Assembly: GCF_001298265.1 (NCBI RefSeq)
Contig: NZ_LGSZ01000045.1
Span: forward strand, 1 to 64,000
Source of the DNA: Allobosea vaviloviae
Lineage (GTDB): Bacteria > Pseudomonadota > Alphaproteobacteria > Rhizobiales > Beijerinckiaceae
Length of the DNA: 64,000 nt
Direction of reading: 5' to 3'
Each line of letters opens with the position of its first letter. Position 1 is the first letter of the stretch. Below the pieces are notes generated by a model. The model ran no database searches, was not told the origin of the DNA, and saw only the letters and a list, made by a program, of their open reading frames with translations. Below are positions 8,054 through 17,079 of this stretch, piece after piece. Both the position numbers and the translations under genes were made by a program.

Positions 8054-8767
8054 ATGACCACGCTCACCGACGACAACCGCGCCAAGCTCAAGCGCGTCTC
8101 GACCGCGACGCTGACGACGGCGCTGTTCAAGCGCGGCTTCCGCAACCAGTTCATCCAGGATGTCCGGCCGCTGGGCCAGAAGGCCGAGACGATGGTGGGG
8201 GAGGCGTTTACGCTGCGCTATATCCCGGCGCGCGAGGATATCGACGTGCTGTCGGCCTTCGAGGGCACGCAGCATCCGCAGCGGCGCGCGGTCGAGGACT
8301 GCCCGCCCGGCCATGTCATGGTGATCGATTCCCGCAAGGATCCGCGCGCGGCCTCGGCCGGTGGTATCCTGGTGCAGCGGCTGGCCCAGCGCGGCGTCGC
8401 CGGCATCGTCACCGATGGCGGCTTCCGCGACAGCCCTGAGATCGCGCAGATGGCGATCCCGGCGTATCACAACCGCCCGAGCGCGCCGACCAACCTGATC
8501 CGCCACCACGCGCTCGACATCAACGCCCCCATCGCCTGCGGCGATGTCGCGGTCTATCCGGGCGACATCATCGTCGGCGACGGCGAGGGCGTCTGCGTGA
8601 TCCCGGCGCATCTCGCCAACGAGATCGCGCCGGAAGTCTACGAGCAGACGGCCTATGAGGATTTTGTCGCCGAGCGCGTGCGCGCCGGGCAGGGCATCTT
8701 CGGGCTCTATCCGGCCAATGCCGAGACCAAGGCCGCGTTCGCCGCGTGGCGGCCGGGCTGGTCCTGA
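8054..8767 (+). CDS. RraA family protein (4-hydroxy-4-methyl-2-oxoglutarate aldolase-like)
   Basis: 237 residues of the RraA/HMG-aldolase fold. The core motif GGILVQRLAQRGVAGIVTDG is followed by GFRD, whose R125 and D126 correspond to the residues that bind the substrate carboxylate and the divalent metal in class II pyruvate aldolases of this family. Family members either inhibit RNase E (true RraA) or cleave or decarboxylate 2-oxo acids. The sugar-acid setting favours the second role, perhaps acting on a keto-deoxy or oxaloacetate-like intermediate. It lies 156 bases downstream of the Bug gene on the same strand and may be cotranscribed. It is longer than E. coli RraA (161 aa), as are most catabolic members. 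Confidence 0.82.
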   Translation: MTTLTDDNRAKLKRVSTATLTTALFKRGFRNQFIQDVRPLGQKAETMVGEAFTLRYIPAREDIDVLSAFEGTQHPQRRAVEDCPPGHVMVIDSRKDPRAASAGGILVQRLAQRGVAGIVTDGGFRDSPEIAQMAIPAYHNRPSAPTNLIRHHALDINAPIACGDVAVYPGDIIVGDGEGVCVIPAHLANEIAPEVYEQTAYEDFVAERVRAGQGIFGLYPANAETKAAFAAWRPGWS

Positions 8768-8980
8768 GTTCGCTCGCGTTCGTCGAAGAACCCATCTGCG
8801 CTGTCGGAGCTGGCGCTGCGGCCGTCAATCCGGCCAAAGCGGGTGCGACAATCAGCCTATAGGGCTCCAAGTTTGAAAGCGTCATCGTTAACGTGTGCTT
8901 GTTGCCTCTCTGAGATGGTTCTCCGGCATTGATGCGCGTTGCAGTTGTGTGGCGCCGGTGCCGACCCTGATCAGGCTGCC

Positions 8981-10534
8981 ATGAGCGTCACCGCGACGAT
9001 GCCGATCCGATACGATGCCTGGGTCAATCAGGCGTTGGGCATGGTAAAGCTGAGCGAGGCCGATGCGGCCGCCTTGCGCATGGCGCAGGCAGACATGTTC
9101 GCCCGTGTCCTCCCCGCCATTCTATTGTCCAACATGCTGTCGTCGCTGCTGGTCGCCCTGGTCTTGATACTTCACGGCTGGTTGTGGTTTCCCCTAACGT
9201 GGAGCGCCTCGGTCGTTGCCGTAGGCGTCCTCGCGCTTACGCGGATCAGGCAGATCAAGCAGCGCAAGCGCGCCGATGCTCCGTCGCTAAAATTCACCAA
9301 CCGAATCCTGATCGATTCCGCCATCATGGCGACGCCCTGGCTCATCATGTCGGTGGTCATCAACCCGACCGCCCTGCCTCAGATCGAAGTGCTGACGGCG
9401 ACGCTGTTGGCGGGGCTGGTGTGCGCCGGGACTTTCACCATGGCCGGCATGCCATCTGCCGCTCTGGTTTTTGCCGGCCTCATCCTGGTCGCTCGCATCA
9501 TCCATATCTTGCTCTCGCCGATCGATCACATGGTCGAGAATCTGACCTTCCAGGTGATTTATGGCGCCGTCATGCTGGTGTCGCTGCGCAGCATGGCGCA
9601 ACTCTTCGTCGATCGGGTTTGCGCCATCAGACGCGCGCAGGGACTCGGTCTCGAGGCCGGTGCGCATGCGCGCAGTGAAGAAGCTCAGCGCGAGGATGTC
9701 GAACGGCAGGCCGAGGCGTTCCGACGTGAAATCGGCGCGATCCTGCAGCCGGTCTTCCAGTCAGTGGGTCATATGAACGGCGCGGCCGAGCAACTGGTCG
9801 CGATTTCGCAGCGCTCACAGGATGAGCTGGCCGGCGTCCTGACCAAGGTCGGAGATGCGCGGAGCGACATCGTCTCCGTCGAGGTCTGTTCGCATCAACT
9901 GACGGACACGATATCGCTGATCCGCAATGAGGCGGACAGGACCACGCAGCTTGTGCGAACAGCCGCCGCCGATGTCGCCGCCTCGGTGTCTGTCAAGGCG
10001 CAGCTTTCGCAGGCGGTTCACGATATCGGCGAGGTCTCGGACCTGATCCGGCAAATTGCAGCCCAGACCAATCTGCTGGCGTTGAACGCGGCGATCGAAG
10101 CCGCGCGTGCCGGATTGGCCGGGCGCGGTTTTGCGGTCGTCGCAACGGAGGTGAAGGGCTTGGCGGTCCGCACCGAGGCTGCGACGAAGGAGATTTCCGC
10201 GCGTATCGCCGAGATCCGCGGAGCGACCGAGCGCTCCCTGGCCGACCTCATGAACATCAGCGTCTCGACGGAAGCGATCGTCGGCGCAACCGGATGCATC
10301 GTCGTGGCGGTGGATCAGCAGGCCGATGCGATCCGCACGATGGTGGAGGTGCTGTCGCGGACGGTGCGCCAAACGGAGCAAGCGGCTGGCGCGATCGATC
10401 TCGTCGTCGCGGATGCAGCGCGCATCATGGTGAACGGTCGGCAGGTTTCCGCAGCCGCAGGGGATGTGGACGCCTCCGCCAGAAGCCTCGACGAATCCGT
10501 CGCTCGATTCTCGCGCGACGTCGTCAGGAGCTGA
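8981..10534 (+). CDS. Methyl-accepting chemotaxis-type protein with integral-membrane N-terminus
   Basis: 517 residues from the ATG at 8981. Residues ~35-200 contain about six hydrophobic segments with almost no periplasmic loop, so the sensor is embedded in the membrane rather than being a Cache or 4HB domain. The C-terminal half is a long coiled coil. It includes the conserved hairpin tip [20 protein letters not shown] followed by [15 protein letters not shown], which binds CheA and CheW. No HAMP domain is obvious. Stimulus unknown. The layout resembles MASE-type sensors and may report membrane energy or lipid-soluble ligands. The stop codon is one base from that of the convergent epimerase gene. 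Confidence 0.85.
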   Translation: MSVTATMPIRYDAWVNQALGMVKLSEADAAALRMAQADMFARVLPAILLSNMLSSLLVALVLILHGWLWFPLTWSASVVAVGVLALTRIRQIKQRKRADAPSLKFTNRILIDSAIMATPWLIMSVVINPTALPQIEVLTATLLAGLVCAGTFTMAGMPSAALVFAGLILVARIIHILLSPIDHMVENLTFQVIYGAVMLVSLRSMAQLFVDRVCAIRRAQGLGLEAGAHARSEEAQREDVERQAEAFRREIGAILQPVFQSVGHMNGAAEQLVAISQRSQDELAGVLTKVGDARSDIVSVEVCSHQLTDTISLIRNEADRTTQLVRTAAADVAASVSVKAQLSQAVHDIGEVSDLIRQIAAQTNLLALNAAIEAARAGLAGRGFAVVATEVKGLAVRTEAATKEISARIAEIRGATERSLADLMNISVSTEAIVGATGCIVVAVDQQADAIRTMVEVLSRTVRQTEQAAGAIDLVVADAARIMVNGRQVSAAAGDVDASARSLDESVARFSRDVVRS

Positions 10535-10535
10535 A

Positions 10536-11573
10536 TCAGCCGGGCGTTTCGACGCCGTAGAAGTCGCGGTACCAGGCGACGAAGCGGGCGATGCCAATCT
10601 CGATCGGCGTGTCGGGCCTGAAATCGACCCGCGCCATCAGATCCGAGACGTCGGCATAGGTCGCGCGGACGTCGCCGGGCTGCATCGGCAGATGGCGCTT
10701 GATCGCAGCCTTGCCGCAGGCCTGCTCGATCACGGCGATGAAGCGGTCGAGCCGGACCGGCGTGTGGTTGCCGATATTGTAGACGCGATAGGGAGCGGCT
10801 GCCGTCGCCGGATCGGGCGATGCGGCGTCGAACGCCGGATCGGCCACGGGCGGCAGGGCGGCGAGCCTGACGATCGCTTCGCTGATGTCGTCGACATAGG
10901 TGAAATCGCGGCTCATCTCGCCTTCGGCATAGACGTCGATCGGCTTGCCTTCGAGGATCGCCTTGGTGAACTTGAAATAGGCCATGTCCGGTCGGCCCCA
11001 GGGGCCGTAGACGGTGAAGAAGCGCAGGCCGGTGGCCGGGATGCCGTAGAGATGCGCGTAGCTGTGCGCCATCACCTCGTTGGCGCGCTTGGTCGCGGCA
11101 TAGAGCGAGACCGGGTGGTCGGCGCCGTCATGTTCGCTGAACGGCACCTTGGCGTTGGCGCCATAGACCGAGCTCGACGAGGCATAGACCAGATGGGCGA
11201 CCGGATGGTGCCGACAGGCTTCCAGCACCGAGAGAAAGCCGTCGAGGTTGGAATGGGCATAGGCGCGGGGATTGTCGAGCGAGTAGCGCACGCCGGCCTG
11301 CGCTGCGAGATGGATCACGACATCCGGCTTGAAGGCGGCGAAGGCGGCTTGCAACGCATTGTAATCGGCGATGTCGATGGGCTCGAAGCTGAAGCCGTTG
11401 CGGGGCATCAGCAGGTCGAGGCGGGCCTGTTTCAGCGCCGGGTCGTAATAGGGCGTGAGATTGTCGATGCCCAGCACGGTCGTCCCCCGAGCCAGCAGCG
11501 CCTGGGTGACATGGAAGCCGACGAAGCCGGCGGCGCCCGTCAGCAGCACGCGTTGCGGTGAAACACTGGTCAT
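10536..11573 (-). CDS. NAD-dependent epimerase, probable UDP-glucuronate 4-epimerase
   Basis: 345 residues, extended SDR. The NAD-binding loop is GAAGFVG (13-19); the active site has SSSSVYG with Y158 and K162 (YAATK). The strings GIDNLTPYYDPALKQARL, QAGVRYSLDNP and RFFTVYGPWGRPDMA are typical of UDP-glucuronate 4-epimerases (LpsL/CapI type). These make UDP-galacturonate for lipopolysaccharide or exopolysaccharide in the cytoplasm. No other polysaccharide gene is adjacent, so it appears as a free-standing housekeeping supplier. It is convergent with the chemoreceptor gene. Confidence 0.9.
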   Translation of the reverse strand: MTSVSPQRVLLTGAAGFVGFHVTQALLARGTTVLGIDNLTPYYDPALKQARLDLLMPRNGFSFEPIDIADYNALQAAFAAFKPDVVIHLAAQAGVRYSLDNPRAYAHSNLDGFLSVLEACRHHPVAHLVYASSSSVYGANAKVPFSEHDGADHPVSLYAATKRANEVMAHSYAHLYGIPATGLRFFTVYGPWGRPDMAYFKFTKAILEGKPIDVYAEGEMSRDFTYVDDISEAIVRLAALPPVADPAFDAASPDPATAAAPYRVYNIGNHTPVRLDRFIAVIEQACGKAAIKRHLPMQPGDVRATYADVSDLMARVDFRPDTPIEIGIARFVAWYRDFYGVETPG

Positions 11574-11734
11574 GAGGCCCGCGCCGCCCTGTCAGGGGAA
11601 AGAGGGCGGGAGCGTGCCGAAATTCAACTCCCGCAAGGCCAAATCCAATGTTTCAGATCGCGGCGCGTGTCAAATGAAGCGGGGTGGCGTTGGCCTCAGG
11701 CTGCTCCCCGCTGCATCTTCAGGCGGTGCCTTCC

Positions 11735-12700
11735 TCAGACCACGAAGTCCTTTTCCGGGACCGGCTCGCCGCGCGAGACATGGGCCATGTTGGCGAACAT
11801 CCGCGACACGGTGGGCGCGAATGTATCGGACGCCATGGCGGCGAGATGGGGCGTGACGACGAGGTTGTCGAGCGTCAGCAGCTCGCTGTCTGCGGGCAGC
11901 GGCTCGACCGAGTAGACATCCATCGCGGCGCCCGCGATCACGCGATTGCGCAGCGCGATGACCAGTTCGGCCTCGTTGACGACGCCGCCGCGCGCGACAT
12001 TGACCAGCACCGCCGTCTTCTTCATCGCGGCCAGGGCCTTGGTGTCGATCAGGTTGGTCGTCTCCGGCGTCAGCGGGCAATGCAGCGAGACGATATCGGA
12101 CTGGGCCAGGATTTCGTCGATCGCGGCATAGCGGACGCCAAGCGCGGCTTCCTCGGCGACGCTCAAGGGCTGGCGCTTGGCATAGAGGATGGTGCAGCCG
12201 AAGCCCTTGAGCAGCTTGGCGACATTCTGGCCGATCGCGCCGAAGCCGACGATGCCGACCGTCTTGCCCGAGAGCAGGAAGGTCTCGCCCGGCATGTGGC
12301 CCGTCGCCCAGTGCCCCTTCTTCATTTCAGCATGGCCATAACCGATGAAGCGCAGCGCCGAGAGCATCAGCCCGATCGAGAATTCGGCGACCGCCAGCGC
12401 ATTGCTGCCGGTGGTTCGCGCCACGCCGATGCCGAGCTCCCTGGCCGTGGCCGTATCGATGTTATCGACGCCGACGCCCCATTTATGGAGCAGCTTCAGC
12501 TTCCTGGCGGCGCGCAGCACATCGCCGGAGACCGCGACCTGGCCGGCGATGGCGTAGTCCGCGTCGGCGATGATCTGCTTCATGTGCTCGTCGCCGCGCG
12601 CGGTGCCGTGCGTCAGCACGAAGCCCGGCGGCAGCAGGGCGCGCAGCCTGTCGGCGCGCTCAGGGGTGGTGAGGTCGAGGAGGACGATGGTCTCGGTCAT
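11735..12700 (-). CDS. D-2-hydroxyacid dehydrogenase (phosphoglycerate dehydrogenase-like)
   Basis: 321 residues from the ATG at 12700 (12718 is an alternative). The Rossmann loop is GIVGFGAIG. The catalytic Arg lies in NVARGGVVNEAEL, the Glu in DVYSVEPLP and the His in TPHLAAM, giving the R-E-H set of the family. These enzymes reduce 2-oxo acids or oxidise D-2-hydroxy acids with NAD(P). Downstream of a gamma-glutamyltransferase-like gene on the same strand, it probably handles a 2-oxo or hydroxy acid released from the scavenged compound. Substrate cannot be told from sequence. It is about the length of glyoxylate/hydroxypyruvate reductases. Confidence 0.87.
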   Translation of the reverse strand: MTETIVLLDLTTPERADRLRALLPPGFVLTHGTARGDEHMKQIIADADYAIAGQVAVSGDVLRAARKLKLLHKWGVGVDNIDTATARELGIGVARTTGSNALAVAEFSIGLMLSALRFIGYGHAEMKKGHWATGHMPGETFLLSGKTVGIVGFGAIGQNVAKLLKGFGCTILYAKRQPLSVAEEAALGVRYAAIDEILAQSDIVSLHCPLTPETTNLIDTKALAAMKKTAVLVNVARGGVVNEAELVIALRNRVIAGAAMDVYSVEPLPADSELLTLDNLVVTPHLAAMASDTFAPTVSRMFANMAHVSRGEPVPEKDFVV

Positions 12701-12761
12701 GGGGGGCGTCTCTGGCATGGTCTCGCGTGGGAAAGGCGATGGTGGGCCTCTGCCGGTCGTC

Positions 12762-14438
12762 TCAGATCGTGAAGCGGGCCCCAGCGCGAGCCAGTCCGCC
12801 CGAGATCGCAACAGGCGTGCCGTCGGCGCGCCAGCAGGCGGCGCCGGTCAGCGTGCCGTCCTCGTCGAAGCGGATCGCGTTCATGCCGCCGGCGATGCGG
12901 GGCATGCGGACGATGCGATGGCCGCGCGCCCGCAGCGCCTCGGCGACCGCCTCGGGAAAGGCTTCCTCGAGCTCGAGCACGCCGCCTTCCGTCCAGATGC
13001 GCGGCGCCTCGACGGCCTCCTGAAGGGTCATGCCATGGTCGATCAGGTTGACGATCGCTTGCATCGCCGAGGGGAAAATCCGCAGGGCGCCGGGCAATCC
13101 GAGCGCGAAGGCGAGCTTTCCGTCCTTCAGCACGATCATCGGCGCCATCGAGGTGAAGACGCGCTTGCCCGGCGCGATCGACAGCGCGCGGCCGGGATGG
13201 GGATCGAAGTTGAACATGTAGTTGTTGGTCAGCATCCCGGTGCCGGGGATCTGCGTGCAGGCGCCGAACAGGCCATTGATCGTCTGCGTCGCGGTGACGA
13301 CGTTGCCCTCGGCATCGGCGACCGTGACATGGGTGGTGTCGTTGGATTCGCCGCCGGATAGGCCGGCCGTCCAGCTCTTGGCCTCTCCCATCGCGATGAG
13401 CGCGCGGCGCTCGTCCGCATAGGCCTTGTCGATCAGCCTGGCGACCGGGACCTTGACGAAGGCGGGGTCGGCGGTTGCCACCGCGCGATCGGCGAAGGCG
13501 ATCTTGAGCGCTTCCGCCAGCAGATGGACGCCATCGGGCGAGCCGAAGCCGAGCGCGCCGATATCGTAGCCCTCGAGGATGTTGAGCATCTGCGCGATGT
13601 GGACGCCGGATGACGACGGCGGCGGCGGGCCGACGATCTCGTAGCCGCGATAGCGGCCCCGGATCGGCTCGCGGGTCTCGACCGTGTAGGCGGCGAGGTC
13701 GTCCTGGCCGATCAGGCCACCATTCGCCGCCATGAAGGCGGTCAGTGCCTTGCCGAGCGGCCCGTCATAAAGCGCGGCCGCTCCCTGTTGCGCAATCAGG
13801 CGCAGGCTCGCGGCATAGTCGGTCTGAATCAGCCGCGTGCCGGCAGGGATGGCCTGCCCGTCCCTGAGCAGCAAGGCCGTGAGGCCGGGGTCGCGGGCGA
13901 GGTCTGCGACGTTGTCGGCGATGCAGTTCGACAGATAGGGCGTGACCACGAAGCCGCGCTCGGTGAGTGCGATCGCCGGCTGGAGCACATCAACCAGCGG
14001 CAGCGTGCCGAAGCGAGCCAGCGCCTCGCACCAGCCGGCGAGCGCGCCGGGCACGGCCACCGCCTTCGGCCCGACGACGTTCTCGCGGTCGCGGACATCG
14101 CGCTGCTTGCCTATCTCGTCGGAGAGGCAGTCATACATGTCCGCTCCGGCCTGCAACGGGGCTGTCGAGAGGCCGTCGAGCACGACATGGCGGCCGTCGG
14201 CCATGCGGATATGGCTCAGGCCGCCGCCGAGGATGCCGACCATCATCGGCTCGACGACCGTGAGCGCAAACAGCGACGCCACTGCCGCATCGACGGCGTT
14301 ACCGCCCGCGAGCAGCATCTGCGAACCGGCCGCCGAGGCGAGCGGATGGTTGGTCACGACCATGCCGCGCGAGCCGGTGGCGGGGCGCTTCTCGCAAGCG
14401 AAGGTCGTGATGCGGGGGGCTGGCGGGCTGGCATGCAT
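12762..14438 (-). CDS. Gamma-glutamyltransferase family Ntn hydrolase
   Basis: 558 residues. The autoprocessing nucleophile is T368, in NDTTHVTVAD, which would split the chain into a ~40-kDa large and a ~20-kDa small subunit. Conserved GGT elements include GMVVTNHPLAS, GGNAVDAAVAS and the PPPPSSSGVH loop. LPGALRIFPS replaces the usual GSPGGSRI, so the oxyanion region is somewhat diverged. No clear Sec signal peptide is visible, so it is probably cytoplasmic, unlike E. coli Ggt. Family members hydrolyse gamma-glutamyl bonds or related amides, including cephalosporin acylases. Neighbouring creatininase and flavin reductase genes point to catabolism of an amide compound. True glutathione activity is uncertain. 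Confidence 0.85.
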   Translation of the reverse strand: MHASPPAPRITTFACEKRPATGSRGMVVTNHPLASAAGSQMLLAGGNAVDAAVASLFALTVVEPMMVGILGGGLSHIRMADGRHVVLDGLSTAPLQAGADMYDCLSDEIGKQRDVRDRENVVGPKAVAVPGALAGWCEALARFGTLPLVDVLQPAIALTERGFVVTPYLSNCIADNVADLARDPGLTALLLRDGQAIPAGTRLIQTDYAASLRLIAQQGAAALYDGPLGKALTAFMAANGGLIGQDDLAAYTVETREPIRGRYRGYEIVGPPPPSSSGVHIAQMLNILEGYDIGALGFGSPDGVHLLAEALKIAFADRAVATADPAFVKVPVARLIDKAYADERRALIAMGEAKSWTAGLSGGESNDTTHVTVADAEGNVVTATQTINGLFGACTQIPGTGMLTNNYMFNFDPHPGRALSIAPGKRVFTSMAPMIVLKDGKLAFALGLPGALRIFPSAMQAIVNLIDHGMTLQEAVEAPRIWTEGGVLELEEAFPEAVAEALRARGHRIVRMPRIAGGMNAIRFDEDGTLTGAACWRADGTPVAISGGLARAGARFTI

Positions 14439-14536
14439 GGCGGGACTGTTTCCGAGGCGACGGCGGGACGCGCCATCATCGCCCGTTCCTGCGCGGGATG
14501 GGAGAGCCGCCGCGGCATGGCGAGGCGGCGTCGGGG

Positions 14537-15364
14537 TCAGGCTGCGACCTTGCCTGCGAAATGGACGATGAAGCGGGCGCAGATGTCGGTCAGCGTCTCG
14601 GTCAGCGCGGCGCCGGTCTCGGCTGAGCAGAGGCGCGGATCGCCCTTGGCGACGCCGAGATTGAACGTCTCGTCATATTCGTTGGGCATCGCGACCTCGT
14701 GCCCATCGAAACTCGCAAGGCCCAGCCCGGTGAAGGGCAGGTCGAGCACCGGGTCTCGCTTCAGCGGCTTAGCCGCAGGGATCAGATCCTTGCGGATCAA
14801 CTCGGGTAAGAGATGCAGCCCGATTGAGGTCAGCGGGTCGGCGCCGTGCCCATCGGCGGCGGCGGCCTTGTCGGCTCCGCCGAGGATGCCCGGCAGAAGA
14901 GCGGAGGCGATGCGCCAGAGATAGAGGCTCGGCAGCACGACCTGCTCGCGCTGGTAGAGTTCGCGCGCGACCTCTGCGATCGGCCCGACATTGCCGCCAT
15001 GGCCATTGATCACGATGATCCGGGTGAGCCCGTTGCGATGCAGCGAGTCGACCATCTCGGCGATGACGGTGGTGAGCGTCGCCTGCGAGATGGCGATGCC
15101 GCCGATCATCGAGCCGAACCAGTCGGCCCCGCCGAAGGGCAGGACGGGTGCGACCAGCGTGCGCGTGCCGGCCTTGCTGGCGCGGATCGCTGCCAACTCG
15201 GCCATCTTCTCGGCGAGGAGATAGTCGCCCATCGGGGCATGAGGACCCTGGTCCTCCTGGCTGCCCATCGGCAGCAGGATGATCGGGTTCTCCTTGTAGA
15301 GTTCGCGTGCCTCGCCCGCAGTGATCGTGCCCATATGGACGAGTGGATCGGTCTTGGCAGCCAT
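14537..15364 (-). CDS. Creatininase family amidohydrolase
   Basis: 275 residues from the ATG at 15364; longer upstream frames would run into the flavin reductase gene. The metal-ligand motif is MGSQEDQGPHAPMGDYL, with E37, H42 and D47, and INGHGGNVGPI is the second conserved block. The family covers creatininase, 2-amino-5-formylamino-pyrimidinone deformylase (ArfB) and MftE-type peptidase. All are zinc or manganese hydrolases opening small amides. Context between an Ntn hydrolase and a flavin reductase suggests cyclic amide or formamide hydrolysis in a degradation pathway, not riboflavin or mycofactocin synthesis. Confidence 0.88.
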   Translation of the reverse strand: MAAKTDPLVHMGTITAGEARELYKENPIILLPMGSQEDQGPHAPMGDYLLAEKMAELAAIRASKAGTRTLVAPVLPFGGADWFGSMIGGIAISQATLTTVIAEMVDSLHRNGLTRIIVINGHGGNVGPIAEVARELYQREQVVLPSLYLWRIASALLPGILGGADKAAAADGHGADPLTSIGLHLLPELIRKDLIPAAKPLKRDPVLDLPFTGLGLASFDGHEVAMPNEYDETFNLGVAKGDPRLCSAETGAALTETLTDICARFIVHFAGKVAA

Positions 15365-15426
15365 GGGCCCCGTCCTTGCTGGTCTGGAAGTCTCTGTGCG
15401 GTGTGCCCGTTCCGCCTCGAAGCGCT

Positions 15427-16125
15427 CTAGCGCCTCCGATTGGCCGCTTCGGGATCGGCTGCGAAGGTCGCGACCGACATGGTCGGCAGGTCGAAATAGT
15501 CGCGCGTCGTCGCATAGCCGTGGCCGCCCATGCGGCCGATCGCGTCGAGCGCGGCGGGATCGACATGGAGATTGCCGGGGTCGATCGTATCGGCCCTGAA
15601 ATGCGCGTAAACGACCTCGCCGAGGATGATCTCGCGCGAATTGCCGATGCCGAGCGTGGTGTGGTGGCGGCATTCGAAGGCGGCCGGCGCCTGGCCGATC
15701 CAGGGGCAGGGCACCTTGACGCCGGGCATCGCGGTGAGGCCCGCGGCCGCCAGTTCGTCGACGCCCGGCTCGAACGGCGTCGCGCAGATGTTCATGCCCT
15801 CGACCAGCGCATCCGAGACGATGTTGACCGTGAAGGACAGGGTTTCCCGGACATTCCGGCCGGTGTCCTTCTGCGCGCCGGTCGGGCGATATTCGACGCC
15901 CAGCGCGAGGATGGCCGGGTCTGCCGACAGGCAGTTGAAGAAGCTGAACGGAGCGGCGTTGACGATGCCCGCGGCATCGACCGTCGTCACCAAGGCGATC
16001 GGGCGCGGCACGACCGCGCCGATCAGGAGCTTGTAGCGCTCGCGCGGGGTAAGCCTGGCGAAATCGAAGGTCACGATCTCCGCGGCTGCGCCTGCTGGGG
16101 CGGTCATGGGCGGCGCATCGGTCAC
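15427..16125 (-). CDS. Flavin reductase family protein
   Basis: 232 residues of the FMN-binding split-barrel type. VPRPIALVTTVDAAGIVNAAPFSFF is the conserved flavin-binding strand-loop (cited in parts: PRPIALVTT, NAAPFSFF), and the middle NVRETLSFTVNIVS matches the family. Such proteins give reduced FMN to two-component monooxygenases or act as oxidoreductases. No partner monooxygenase is in the window. The start codon overlaps the GntR stop by 4 bases (ATGA), so the two are translationally coupled and the regulator probably controls this operon. Confidence 0.87.
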   Translation of the reverse strand: MTDAPPMTAPAGAAAEIVTFDFARLTPRERYKLLIGAVVPRPIALVTTVDAAGIVNAAPFSFFNCLSADPAILALGVEYRPTGAQKDTGRNVRETLSFTVNIVSDALVEGMNICATPFEPGVDELAAAGLTAMPGVKVPCPWIGQAPAAFECRHHTTLGIGNSREIILGEVVYAHFRADTIDPGNLHVDPAALDAIGRMGGHGYATTRDYFDLPTMSVATFAADPEAANRRR

Positions 16126-16829
16126 GGCTGTGTCAATCCTTCGCTGAGCGCATAGGGCGCGAGCACCTCTCGGATGTCGCGCTCACCGCGCGGCGTCAGC
16201 AGGGCCCGCGTCACCACGGCCTGGAGATGATGGTCCATGAGATGGGCCGCGCGGGCGGCGTCACCGGCGCGCAACGCCTCGATCAGCTGCCGGTGTTCGG
16301 AGACTGCACATTCGGAGGAATGCGGCCGGCCGTAGATCGCCAGGATCAGCGAACAGCGCGACGAGACCTCCTGAACATAGCGCAGCAGCAGGGCATTGCC
16401 GGTCATCTGCGCGAGCCTGATGTGGAATTCGCCGGCAAGCCGGATCGATTCCGGCCCGTCGCGGCCATGCGCCTTTTCCTCGAGGGCGACATGGGCCTCG
16501 AGTTCGGCGGCCTGCGCTGCGGTGAGGTTTCCGGCCAGCGTCTCGGCGACCATGCGCTCGAGGCCGCGGCGGACATCGAAGACGTCGCGCGCCTCTTCCA
16601 GCGTCGGATAGGCGACTGACGCGCCGCGATTGGGCTTGAGCTCGACCAGACCCTCGACGGCCAGGCGGCCGAAGGCCTCGCGTACCAGGGTGCGGCTGAC
16701 GCCGAGCTGCTCGCCGATCGAATCCTCCGGCAGCTTCATGCCGGGCTTGAGCGCCTGCTCGATGATGGCGCGGCGCAGAGCCTTGTAGACCGACTGCGCG
16801 CGCTGGCCGGGTTGGCGGGTTTCCGACAT
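16122..16829 (-). CDS. GntR family transcriptional regulator (FCD subfamily)
   Basis: 235 residues from the ATG at 16829. N-terminal winged helix with recognition helix SRTLVREAFGRL, then an FCD domain whose metal site shows in GEFHIRLAQMTGN and SEHRQLIEAL plus a distal LMDHHLQAV. It heads the minus-strand unit with flavin reductase, creatininase, Ntn hydrolase and hydroxyacid dehydrogenase, and diverges from the Dpp-type transporter. It can therefore control both arms. The GTATAC palindrome at 16919-16934 lies 90 bases upstream of its start and is the probable operator. Effector expected to be a carboxylate. Confidence 0.87.
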   Translation of the reverse strand: MSETRQPGQRAQSVYKALRRAIIEQALKPGMKLPEDSIGEQLGVSRTLVREAFGRLAVEGLVELKPNRGASVAYPTLEEARDVFDVRRGLERMVAETLAGNLTAAQAAELEAHVALEEKAHGRDGPESIRLAGEFHIRLAQMTGNALLLRYVQEVSSRCSLILAIYGRPHSSECAVSEHRQLIEALRAGDAARAAHLMDHHLQAVVTRALLTPRGERDIREVLAPYALSEGLTQP

Positions 16830-16918
16830 TTTCGCCCGTTTTGTCTCTGGTTTGGCCCTTCGGGGCTCACTCCATGTCACGGGATTCGGCTCCGCTCCAG
16901 TTTTACGCTTGTCTTCAA

Positions 16919-16934
16919 TTATCGTATACAATAG
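16919..16934. promoter_or_regulatory. GTATAC-centred palindrome, probable FCD-GntR operator
   Basis: ATCGTATACAAT at 16921-16932 is a 12-bp inverted repeat with a single mismatched pair around GTATAC. This resembles the TnGTATACnA-like sites of FCD-type GntR regulators. It sits in an AT-rich patch between the divergent GntR gene and the solute-binding gene at 17080. Assignment to the adjacent regulator is inferred. Confidence 0.6.
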
Positions 16935-17079
16935 CATCAATCAATCGCATGCAGGTTTGATTATTTATCGCACACCAGCTGCCGCGAGAATCGCCAGAAC
17001 GGCGGAAATTTCGGCATTTTCTAGGACAAGCCGGAGGCGCCGCTGGGGGCCGCCTCCTGTCTCGCAGGGGAGAGCGACG

